A DNA stretch of 6,045 nt. Origin: Clostridia bacterium. GTDB lineage: Bacteria > Bacillota > Clostridia > Oscillospirales > CAG-272. Shown here piece by piece: positions 1 to 6,045 of this stretch. The notes under the pieces are model-generated. The model was not told the DNA's origin. It was given only the letters and a program-made list of their open reading frames with translations, and searched no databases. Positions within the stretch are counted from its first letter, which is position 1, and each line of letters opens with the position of its first letter. A program made the translations under genes and the position numbers. The DNA lies in contig CAAGDE010000131.1 in assembly GCA_900768535.1 (NCBI GenBank), positions 1 to 6,045 on the forward strand, in the 5' to 3' direction.

Positions 1-3000
1 GCGGGAGAATCACGCTGGAAGCCGCGCCCGGCTATGACACGACGTACTATCATCCCAACGACGCGTTTGTCATCAACGTCGGCTATCAGTCCTACTGGGG
101 AAAATACGCAAGCGTTTTGGAAAACGATTACAACCCGAAGAGCTGGTATAACCTGTTCTATATGTTCTATCTCTATAAGGTCGGCGAAAGCACGCCCATT
201 GCCGAATATCAAAGCGATACGCCGCGGCTCAATCTCCGCGACCTGCGCGACTCCAAGACAAACGCATGGCCGAGATATGAAATCGGCGCGAAATACTACA
301 TCCGCGTGCTGGTGGCCGAGGCATGGAACAACCGCTACCACATGGCCTATGAGGGCATTCAGGACTGGTACTTCACGGCAACCGACTTTGAATCCCGCAA
401 GGTGGACTTCGATTACAAGGTGACCATTTCCGAAAAATCCACGACAGACGGACACACGGTCTATAACGTCGCCCTCACGGACAAATGCGTCCAGAGCATC
501 AAGGATATGGGCTATTCCGACAGGGTCAAGGTCTCCTATGCATACAGATACTACGCAAGCACAAACTCGAGTACCCAGCCCGTAAACTATTGGCTTTCCA
601 ACGAGTTCAGGATGGACGGCACAACGCCCTATTCGATCGCCCCGGGGAAAACGGGACCGCTTTTCCTCAAGGTAACGCTGACCTTCCGCGAGAGCAACGC
701 GCTCAATGCAAGGACCATCGCAACCTTTGAAAGGGAATGTAAGGTATTCTCCTCCGACGAGATCAAATATACGGTTCAGAATGCGGGCGGAACGGTTTCC
801 GGCTACAAATGGAAGAGTCAGGGCGAGGGAAGCACGAAATTGGAGTACGGACAGAAGATCTGGCTCAATCACGGGCTGCAGGATTATCTGGACGACGGCG
901 GCTGGCTCGACCCCTATGACAACACCCCAATAGATAAATATGACATCATCTGGCAGTATCTCGACGGAAACACATGGGCGAATGTCACCTCCGGCGATAC
1001 GCGCTTCTCGATTGAGGACGTAACCGTGACGGAGGAAAACAGAACCTATCAGCGCCTGCTCTGCACGGACAGAAACGGCATTTACCGCTACGGCGTGAAA
1101 TACCTCTCTCCGGACGGAAAGGGACATCAGTACTACTGGTCAACCTGCTTCTTCAATGTCGAGGGCGTGGACTATGCCGCACTCCGCACGGTGACGGCGA
1201 CCGCAAGCGCGTCGGAAACCGAATACGGCAAGGGCACGACCATCCGCGCAAGCCGCAATACGGGCATCGCCGACTGGGGCGGCTTCTCCAGATATCGCCT
1301 GGACATCATCGAAGCGCCCTCCAATTATTACAACGGCGTCTTTGACATCGGTCCGACGAACAGCAATCTCAAATCCAGCGAAATCGGCGTATGGAATCTG
1401 GACGAATACTTCAATAAGGCAACGGCGGAAAAAATGATTCCCGGAACGTATGTGTTCCGCGTGGTGGCAATCGGCTATGTCGGCGGCGTGAAATTTGAGG
1501 TCTATTCCAACACCGTACCGGTGAAATACGAAAAGCACGCAACCGGATACAGAATTCTCATCTACGGTACGGACACGGTGCTGACAAAGAACGAAAGCGA
1601 AGTCGGCACTTACATCATGGGGCTTTCCAACAATCTGAGCCTCAGGAGAAGCTTTGTTCCGGAGGACGCAACGTTTGCAGTAATTAGCCCTTTGGGATGG
1701 AAGAGTTCCAATCCCGAGGTCGCAACGGTTGACGAATTCGGTTATGTAACGACACATTCTCCCGGCACGGCACGCATCACCTATTATGTGGAATGGGAAA
1801 AGGATAAGTCGCTGCACGAATGCCATGTCGATATTATCGTGCCGATTTATGAATTCAAGATACAGACGCCCGACCTTGCAAGCCACATCGGCGAGAAGTT
1901 TACGAAGGTTCTCCCCGTTGTCACGGCGGTGCGAAGCTACAACGGCGAATGGGTGACAGGCGAGAAAGCGAGAGCGTGCCTGACTGTGGAGACGCTCAAG
2001 GTTTCCTCGCAGTTCAAAAATTACAGCAATCAGGTATGGGACAACGTTATAGACTATAACGACGCGCCGGAGATAACATATATGTTCAAGCCCACGGAGG
2101 GCAACACCTTCTATCTCCGCCACGTAATGCACAATTATTATCTCCCGGACATCGATGTTGTCGGCTGTAACGGCTTTTACAACAGTCAGACCGTGTGCGA
2201 TCTGAGCAAAATCGGCGCGACATATCCGAGCTCTTACGGCGTTTACGGCTACAATCCGGACACGACGAGCAACCCGTGGAACGCATATCTGCTCCTGACA
2301 AGATATGCAGACTTCCTCTATGAGCCGGACACGACCTATATCGACACGCTCGAAATCACGACAAACGAGCCTTATGCGGGCGACAACCGCGTATGGAAAT
2401 TCGACGATAAACATTATCAGTACATGGATCTCAAGTTCGGCGGGCTTGAAAACATCACGGCGATTGACCTTGTCTGGAGCTATGCCTCCAAGCTGAACGA
2501 TACGATAAACGGCTCCGGCGTTCCCTATGAGGACGCGTCCTCCGAGCAGCACAGCACGGGCGCACTTGAATATGCGGACTGCTTTGTCTACGGGGAAGGC
2601 GGCATGCTTCCTCCCACAAAGAAATACGAAAGCGGACTGCACATGCACAAACTTGCCTTTACCGTCGGCTCTGCAAGCGCAGGCGAAAACAAATACAGGC
2701 TCGCACCCGACGTCAAGGTTTATATCAACGGTCACTATATGCCGTTTGCAAAGCTCACCGACAGCTACGGTCGCTCCCGCATTGACGTGGATTATTACTT
2801 CTCCGTCGGCGAGCCGGAGCCTTACGGCGGCGCGGACGACAAGCACCTGATGCTCGTGAAGCCGCAGGATTATGTGCGCACAGGCAATCCGATGCCCGAT
2901 GTATTCGATTTCCGCGTGGTATGGAAGGATAAACTCGACGACGCCGGAAGAAATGTCGAAACAAAGCTGTCGGTACTCGGCGTAACATGGTTCATCGACC

Positions 3001-4046
3001 GAAACGGCAACGGAAAATTCGACGCGGGCGAGGATGCAAATATCTTCGATGCCAAGGGCAATGCACTTCCGAATACGGTATACTCCGGCGTTCTCGCGCT
3101 GGCTGCCGAGGATAATGCAAACGTCCGCTTCGCCGAGCCCTGCCGACTCTATCTCGGCGGCGGCAACTACGCGCTCATCGACGAAAACAATCTCACCGTA
3201 ACCTTTACTCTCGGTGCGGACTATTGCGAGCTGCACACGGGAATGATTCTTCCCACAGGCGGCGCGACGGGCAGCTTCAAGATGTTCACTCTGCGCGCGA
3301 CAGCCGCGCTGAACGGTCTCTCCATCACGGATGAGCATATCGAAAAAGAGGACGGCACGGTTCTCACCGCAAGTCAGCCGATGAACGCGGGCACTACCTA
3401 TTATTACTGCATTACCTATCAGTATGAGCCTTCCTTCTTCCTCGCAACGGACTATCCCGAGCTTCCCTCCACTGCACGCGTTGTGATAGACGGAATAGAG
3501 CTGGGCAACGACGCATGGGAGCTGACCACCAAGACTGTCGGCGACAAGGTTTACTATTCCGGCTTCAAGGTACGCATACCCTGCTGGGCAGAAGGCACGG
3601 GAAGAACGGTATCGGGCACGATAACAACCTTCCTTGACGGCACCGACGCAGTAACCGTAACTCTCACACGCGAAGGAGACAGCTCTCCCTCATATGCCAA
3701 GGTTATTTACGGCAACAGCGCGACATACACCTTCGACAGCGTGGCTGAGGGCACCTACACAATGACGGTTTCCAAGAAAAATCACGTCACACGCACCGAA
3801 AAGGTTGTTGTCGGCGCGACAACGGTCACAAAGAATATGAAGGTTCACCCGAAAGGCGACATAAACGGCGACGGCAAGATCACAACGCTCGACTATATGA
3901 AGACCAACGCTTATGTCAAGGGTACCGTAACTCTCACGGAATATGAAATGAAGTGTGCCGACGTTATCGGCACGGACGGCAAGGTTACCACAGCCGACGC
4001 GATGCGTATCAACGCACACGTCAAGGGAACAAAACTTCTCTGGTAA
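1..4046 (+). CDS. Giant secreted multidomain Ig-like protein with C-terminal dockerin (5' partial)
   Basis: The reading frame is open from base 3 to the TAA at 4044-4046, giving 1347 visible residues (numbered here from base 3). The true start lies upstream; the TTG at 117 is only an internal codon, because the frame continues in the same protein style before it. Visible modules are: unassigned beta-rich modules (1-290); an Ig-like stretch with W317 and C354; another beta-sandwich (about 395-515); a Big_2 domain (about 516-615, with W566 followed by SSNPEVATVDEFG); a long unassigned part (616-900); a repeated small module (904-935 and 1160-1190); an EF-hand loop (999-1010); a CarboxypepD_reg-like domain (1203-1280); and a dockerin (1285-1347). 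No catalytic domain is recognised. Family knowledge: a dockerin anchors its carrier to a cohesin partner outside the cell. The role in adhesion or in a scaffold complex is inferred. The downstream gene encodes cohesin-like domains. Existence of the gene is near certain; its function is unknown. Confidence 0.95.
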   Translation, partial: GRITLEAAPGYDTTYYHPNDAFVINVGYQSYWGKYASVLENDYNPKSWYNLFYMFYLYKVGESTPIAEYQSDTPRLNLRDLRDSKTNAWPRYEIGAKYYIRVLVAEAWNNRYHMAYEGIQDWYFTATDFESRKVDFDYKVTISEKSTTDGHTVYNVALTDKCVQSIKDMGYSDRVKVSYAYRYYASTNSSTQPVNYWLSNEFRMDGTTPYSIAPGKTGPLFLKVTLTFRESNALNARTIATFERECKVFSSDEIKYTVQNAGGTVSGYKWKSQGEGSTKLEYGQKIWLNHGLQDYLDDGGWLDPYDNTPIDKYDIIWQYLDGNTWANVTSGDTRFSIEDVTVTEENRTYQRLLCTDRNGIYRYGVKYLSPDGKGHQYYWSTCFFNVEGVDYAALRTVTATASASETEYGKGTTIRASRNTGIADWGGFSRYRLDIIEAPSNYYNGVFDIGPTNSNLKSSEIGVWNLDEYFNKATAEKMIPGTYVFRVVAIGYVGGVKFEVYSNTVPVKYEKHATGYRILIYGTDTVLTKNESEVGTYIMGLSNNLSLRRSFVPEDATFAVISPLGWKSSNPEVATVDEFGYVTTHSPGTARITYYVEWEKDKSLHECHVDIIVPIYEFKIQTPDLASHIGEKFTKVLPVVTAVRSYNGEWVTGEKARACLTVETLKVSSQFKNYSNQVWDNVIDYNDAPEITYMFKPTEGNTFYLRHVMHNYYLPDIDVVGCNGFYNSQTVCDLSKIGATYPSSYGVYGYNPDTTSNPWNAYLLLTRYADFLYEPDTTYIDTLEITTNEPYAGDNRVWKFDDKHYQYMDLKFGGLENITAIDLVWSYASKLNDTINGSGVPYEDASSEQHSTGALEYADCFVYGEGGMLPPTKKYESGLHMHKLAFTVGSASAGENKYRLAPDVKVYINGHYMPFAKLTDSYGRSRIDVDYYFSVGEPEPYGGADDKHLMLVKPQDYVRTGNPMPDVFDFRVVWKDKLDDAGRNVETKLSVLGVTWFIDRNGNGKFDAGEDANIFDAKGNALPNTVYSGVLALAAEDNANVRFAEPCRLYLGGGNYALIDENNLTVTFTLGADYCELHTGMILPTGGATGSFKMFTLRATAALNGLSITDEHIEKEDGTVLTASQPMNAGTTYYYCITYQYEPSFFLATDYPELPSTARVVIDGIELGNDAWELTTKTVGDKVYYSGFKVRIPCWAEGTGRTVSGTITTFLDGTDAVTVTLTREGDSSPSYAKVIYGNSATYTFDSVAEGTYTMTVSKKNHVTRTEKVVVGATTVTKNMKVHPKGDINGDGKITTLDYMKTNAYVKGTVTLTEYEMKCADVIGTDGKVTTADAMRINAHVKGTKLLW
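1548..1850 (+). other. Big_2 (bacterial Ig-like group 2) domain
   Basis: Residues about 516-615 of the upstream protein show the Big_2 signature: a W-x-S-S-N-P-E-V-A-T-V-D core beginning at W566, then G-Y-V-T and a S-P-G-T-A-R-I-T strand. Big_2 domains are beta-sandwich modules common in bacterial surface proteins, where they act as stalk or adhesion units. The N-terminal part, before the SSNPEV core, is longer than usual, so the domain start is approximate. Confidence 0.8.
2997..3032 (+). other. Internal EF-hand-type calcium-binding loop
   Basis: Residues 999-1010 read D-R-N-G-N-G-K-F-D-A-G-E. This fits the 12-position EF-hand loop with D at 1, N at 3 and 5, G at 6, a hydrophobic residue at 8, D at 9 and E at 12. 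It sits about 280 residues before the dockerin and is separate from it. Such isolated loops occur in secreted modular proteins, where calcium stiffens domain junctions. Calcium binding here is inferred from the motif. Confidence 0.7.
3609..3842 (+). other. CarboxypepD_reg-like beta-sandwich domain
   Basis: Residues about 1203-1280 begin V-S-G-T-I, carry a Y-T-F-D-S-V-A-E-G-T-Y-T-M-T-V-S-K segment and then N-H-V-T-R-T-E-K-V-V-V. This is the usual pattern of carboxypeptidase regulatory-like (transthyretin-like) domains. They are non-catalytic folds often placed just before a dockerin in clostridial secreted proteins, as here. Confidence 0.7.
3855..4043 (+). other. Type I-like dockerin domain at the C-terminus
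   Basis: Residues 1285-1347 contain two roughly 22-residue F-hand repeats. The first loop is canonical: D1286, N1288, D1290, G1291, I1293 and D1297 match D-x-N-x-D-G-x-I-x-x-x-D. The second (D1320 to D1332) ends in the same D-G-K-V-T-T-x-D form but has one extra residue between the first D and the D-G pair. Both repeats end in a shared N-A-[YH]-V-K-G motif. The recognition-type positions 10, 11, 17, 18 and 22 are T,L,N,A,G in repeat 1 and T,A,N,A,G in repeat 2. This near symmetry is the property linked to dual-mode cohesin binding in known dockerins. The protein ends five residues after the second repeat. Confidence 0.92.
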
Positions 4047-4076
4047 AGCAAAAAGGCAAAATAAATCCAAAACAGT

Positions 4077-4103
4077 CGCCGCCCTGAGCGGAACAGGGCG
4101 GCG
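4077..4103 (+). other. Intergenic GC-rich hairpin, possible terminator or processing stem-loop
   Basis: The arms cgccgccctg (4077-4086) and cagggcggcg (4094-4103) are perfect 10-bp inverted repeats around a 7-base loop. The pairing can extend by about two more pairs with a G-U wobble. On the + strand no T-run follows (the next bases are gcgaagtaaaac), so it is not a standard intrinsic terminator for the upstream gene. It may instead weaken read-through or protect transcript ends between two co-transcribed genes. On the opposite strand it is followed by T-rich sequence, but no minus-strand gene needs it. Confidence 0.65.
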
Positions 4104-4144
4104 GCGAAGTAAAACGCTTCCGCGGACACAAAAAACACTCTAAA

Positions 4145-4149
4145 AGGAG
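4145..4149 (+). promoter_or_regulatory. Ribosome binding site of the cohesin-like gene
   Basis: AGGAG lies 10 bases before the ATG at 4160, a normal spacing for Gram-positive bacteria. It supports that ATG, which is also followed directly by a signal peptide. No convincing -35/-10 promoter pair is visible in 4047-4144. Confidence 0.88.
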
Positions 4150-4159
4150 AAGATTGTCT

Positions 4160-4240
4160 ATGAATAAGAAAATTACATCAATGCTGCTGTGCTTTGTCAT
4201 GATTTTTTCCATGATGACTATTGCAGTTCCGGTGTATGCC
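4160..4240 (+). other. Signal peptide
   Basis: Residues 1-27 have a short basic n-region (M-N-K-K), a hydrophobic core rich in L, M, F, I and V, and a V-Y-A motif just before A28. This is a typical signal peptidase I site and sends the protein through the Sec pathway. Confidence 0.92.
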
Positions 4241-6045
4241 GCTCCGGTAGCGTCGACAACGCTGACCGTAGCTGCGGACAAAACAACGGCAGCCCCCGGT
4301 GATGAGATAACCTATACCATCACGATGGGTCCCGTTTCCGACCTCGGATCAATCCAGATGGTGCTGGATATTCCTGCGGGTCTGACTTATGTTGCAGGCT
4401 CGCGCAGTCTTGCATCAGGGCTGAAGGCTACACTCGGCTTTGACGATGTTGCCTTCACGGAAAACATGAAAACAGGCAAACATATCATAAACGGTGTAGC
4501 TTCCGCGGCAAACTACGAAAGCGCGGCAGACACCGTGATAGCAACCTTCAAGTGCAAGGTAGACGCAGGCGCGACAGGTACGCTTGAGGTAGGGCTGAAG
4601 GAGCTGGAATTCTGTTCCGTTGACTTCACGGATATCACCTCCCGCTTCTCTGTTGTAAAAACAGCTGTGGCGATAAGCGGAGCCACACCTCCTCCCGCAA
4701 CCTACACCGTCAGCTTCGATGCAAACGGCGGCACGGGCACAATGGCAGAGGTCACAGGCGTTTCCGCGGGTGCATATACGCTTCCCGCAAACGGCTTCAC
4801 CGCTCCGGAAGGCAAGAGATTTGTCGGCTGGGCGACCTCGGCAAGCGGAACGGCAACCGCGGCAGGCGAAGCAATTACCGTATCCGATAACGTAACACTT
4901 TATGCGATATGGGAAGAAATCCCGACATCGCATCCCGCAAAGCCCACGCTGGGCATAACAGGCACATATACCTATAGCGGCTCGGCGCAGACAGTGACCG
5001 TCACCGGCTTTGACAGCGCGACAATGCTTATCTCCGGCAACGTCGGCACAAACGCCGGCACATACACCGCAAGCGTCACCTCCAAGAGCGGACGCTGGGC
5101 AGACGGCACAAGCACACCAGTCACGGTCGAATGGTCGATAGGCCGCAAGACCGTAACCCCCGTTATCCGCGTCAGCGGAACATACACCTATACGGGAACT
5201 CCCGTAGAACCGACGTTTACCGTAGAGGACGGCGGAGTGGTTATCTCCTCCTCCGAATATGCAAGAACAATCACGGATAACGATGCTGTGGGAACAGGCA
5301 AGATAACCGTTTCCGACAAGACGGGCGGCAACTACGAGATAGTGACAACCTCGCAGACCTTTACAATCGGCGCGCCCACACCGCCTCCCACGGTTTACAC
5401 CTCGACAGAGATAAAGATAACGGCAGACAAGACCGACGCAAAGGCGGGCGACGAAATAACGTTCACAATCACAATGGGCCCCGTTTCCGAGCTCGGCTCT
5501 ATCCAGATGAAGCTGAAGCTCCCCGCAGGGCTGACCGTGGTTGCAGGCTCATGTCAGCTTGCGGCGGGACTGAAAGCAACGCTCGGCTTTGACGACATCT
5601 CCTTTACGGAGGGCACGGACTTTGTCATCACGGGCGTTGCGAGCACGGCAAACTACAGAAGCGACTCAGACACCGTTATCGCAACCTTCAAGTGTAAGGT
5701 GGACGCGAGCGCTCCGGGCAATCTGAAAGCGGATCTGAAGGAGCTGGAATTCTATTCCGTTGACTTCACGGACAATACCTCCCGCTTCAGCGTTGTTCCG
5801 GCAACGATAACCGTTGCGGACAGCCGCACAAAGGTAAGCGAAGTAGCGGGAACCTCCGATATCTCAACAATACTTGTATACGGCGGCGCATATAAAAAGC
5901 CCACCGTGAATGTGACAACAGGCGCGCCCGCATACTTCACTATAGACAGCGGCAACGGAGACTGGTTCAAGAAAAACAGCGCAGGCGTTTGGGAAAGATA
6001 TACCGGTGCTACCTTTACAGAGGGTACATATAAATTCAAGTGTCA
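4160..6045 (+). CDS. Secreted protein with two cohesin-like domains, scaffoldin-like (3' partial)
   Basis: The frame is open from ATG 4160 to the window end: 628 complete codons and no stop. A signal peptide (residues 1-27: K-rich start, hydrophobic core, V-Y-A cleavage site) indicates export. Modules in order: cohesin-like 1 (32-166); a proline-rich linker (TPPPAT); InlB B-repeat (182-251); MBG-like 1 (about 261-330); MBG-like 2 (about 331-404); a second proline linker (TPPPTV); cohesin-like 2 (414-546); and an aromatic-rich start of another module (547-628). Family knowledge: cohesins are the dockerin-binding receptors of cellulosome-type scaffolds, while InlB B-repeats and MBG domains are non-catalytic surface-protein modules. 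The gene lies 113 bases after a dockerin-ended protein on the same strand. Its role as receptor for that dockerin is inferred. The domains could instead be cohesin-fold relatives used only as structural units. The missing C-terminus would show any anchor or dockerin. Confidence 0.93.
   Translation, partial: MNKKITSMLLCFVMIFSMMTIAVPVYAAPVASTTLTVAADKTTAAPGDEITYTITMGPVSDLGSIQMVLDIPAGLTYVAGSRSLASGLKATLGFDDVAFTENMKTGKHIINGVASAANYESAADTVIATFKCKVDAGATGTLEVGLKELEFCSVDFTDITSRFSVVKTAVAISGATPPPATYTVSFDANGGTGTMAEVTGVSAGAYTLPANGFTAPEGKRFVGWATSASGTATAAGEAITVSDNVTLYAIWEEIPTSHPAKPTLGITGTYTYSGSAQTVTVTGFDSATMLISGNVGTNAGTYTASVTSKSGRWADGTSTPVTVEWSIGRKTVTPVIRVSGTYTYTGTPVEPTFTVEDGGVVISSSEYARTITDNDAVGTGKITVSDKTGGNYEIVTTSQTFTIGAPTPPPTVYTSTEIKITADKTDAKAGDEITFTITMGPVSELGSIQMKLKLPAGLTVVAGSCQLAAGLKATLGFDDISFTEGTDFVITGVASTANYRSDSDTVIATFKCKVDASAPGNLKADLKELEFYSVDFTDNTSRFSVVPATITVADSRTKVSEVAGTSDISTILVYGGAYKKPTVNVTTGAPAYFTIDSGNGDWFKKNSAGVWERYTGATFTEGTYKFKC
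4253..4657 (+). repeat. Cohesin-like domain 1 (copy 1 of internal duplication)
   Basis: Residues 32-166. The A-x-P-G-D-E-I-T-Y-T-I-T strand, the L-G-S-I-Q-M-x-L-D-I-P-A-G-L-x-Y turn and the D-T-V-I-A-T-F-K-C-K-V-D-A-G-A segment line up with the start, second strand pair and late strands of known cohesins (PGD-x-V-x-I-P-V, then a Y-D-P-x-x-L-like turn, then a F-A-T-I-x-x-K-V-like strand). The length of about 135 residues matches the family. It pairs with copy 2 at 5399-5797. Confidence 0.75.
4703..4912 (+). other. InlB B-repeat (Listeria-Bacteroides repeat) domain
   Basis: Residues 182-251 show the full pattern: Y-T-V-S-F-D-A-N-G-G-T-G-T-M at the start, L-P-A-N-G-F-T-A-P-E-G-K-R-F-V-G-W-A-T in the middle, and V-T-L-Y-A-I-W at the end. 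This ubiquitin-like fold is common in Gram-positive surface proteins. Confidence 0.9.
4940..5371 (+). other. Two tandem MBG-like domains
   Basis: Residues about 261-330 and 331-404. Both open with a G-T-Y-T-Y-[ST]-G-[ST] motif, and the first ends in V-E-W-S-I. The first also has N-A-G-T-Y-T-A-S-V-T, and the second has Y-E-I-V-T-T-S-Q-T-F-T-I-G. This is the pattern of MBG-type Ig-like modules from bacterial surface proteins. The second copy has diverged more. They act as rigid spacers between the two cohesin-like domains. Confidence 0.7.
5399..5797 (+). repeat. Cohesin-like domain 2 (copy 2 of internal duplication)
   Basis: Residues 414-546 repeat copy 1 with about 94 of 130 positions identical by eye and a three-residue deletion after the F-T-E motif. 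Long identical stretches include the DTVIATFKCKVDA strand and the SVDFTD core near the end. At DNA level, aaggagctggaattct and ttccgttgacttcacgga are shared exactly, separated by the single substituted base region that changes C to Y. This indicates a fairly recent duplication within the gene. Confidence 0.78.

Noticed and set aside
117..119. TTG as start codon of the giant gene
   Set aside because: The same frame stays open back to base 3 with matching beta-strand-rich protein (for example the G-Y-Q-S-Y-W-G-K-Y segment). A protein this large and dockerin-tagged would also need a signal peptide, and none is present at 117.
1140..3338. A 732-residue open frame on the minus strand
   Set aside because: It lies wholly antisense to the real giant gene. 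Its product is unusually rich in R, C, H and I, has no recognisable domain and no clear ribosome binding site. It is open because codon use in the real gene leaves few antisense stops.
3654..3937. The 14-mer accgtaactctcac occurring twice (3654-3667 and 3924-3937)
   Set aside because: Both copies encode ordinary V-T-L-T type beta strands in the same frame, with shared codon preference. The flanks do not match, so this is most likely coincidence rather than a functional repeat.
4047..4144. Possible promoter in the intergenic gap
   Set aside because: There are A-rich stretches (aaataaat, acaaaaaacac), but no paired -35 and -10 boxes at suitable spacing could be supported.
4415..4933. A 172-residue minus-strand frame opposite the cohesin-like gene
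   Set aside because: It is antisense to the well-supported cohesin and InlB coding region, and its product is rich in C and R without any motif.

Overview
The window holds two large, same-strand genes for extracellular modular proteins. Both run off the window: the first lacks its 5' end and the second its 3' end. Base composition (somewhat above 50% GC by eye), a Gram-positive style signal peptide, a strong AGGAG ribosome binding site and the domain types (dockerin, cohesin-like, Big_2, InlB B-repeat, MBG-like) together suggest an anaerobic, probably gut-associated Clostridia of the Oscillospiraceae/Ruminococcaceae kind. The taxonomic call is inference from domain style only.

Bases 1-4046 encode the last 1347 residues of a very long secreted protein. 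It is a string of beta-sandwich, Ig-like modules including one clear Big_2 domain. It also has a canonical 12-residue EF-hand loop, a CarboxypepD_reg-like domain and, at the extreme C-terminus, a type I-like dockerin of two calcium-binding repeats. No catalytic domain is recognisable in the visible part.

Bases 4047-4159 are a short intergenic gap. It holds a perfect 10-bp GC-rich hairpin without a downstream T-run on the + strand, followed by the ribosome binding site. No convincing promoter is visible, so the two genes may be co-transcribed.

Bases 4160-6045 start a second secreted protein that stays open to the end of the window. Its order is signal peptide, cohesin-like domain 1, InlB B-repeat, two MBG-like domains, cohesin-like domain 2 (about 70% identical to the first by eye), and the start of a further module.

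The most interesting point is the pairing. A giant dockerin-ended protein with no visible enzyme domain lies directly upstream of a protein with two cohesin-like domains. Since dockerins bind cohesins, the locus could encode a small self-assembling surface or extracellular complex, scaffoldin-like but built from adhesion-type modules rather than glycoside hydrolases. That interaction is inferred, not shown by the sequence.
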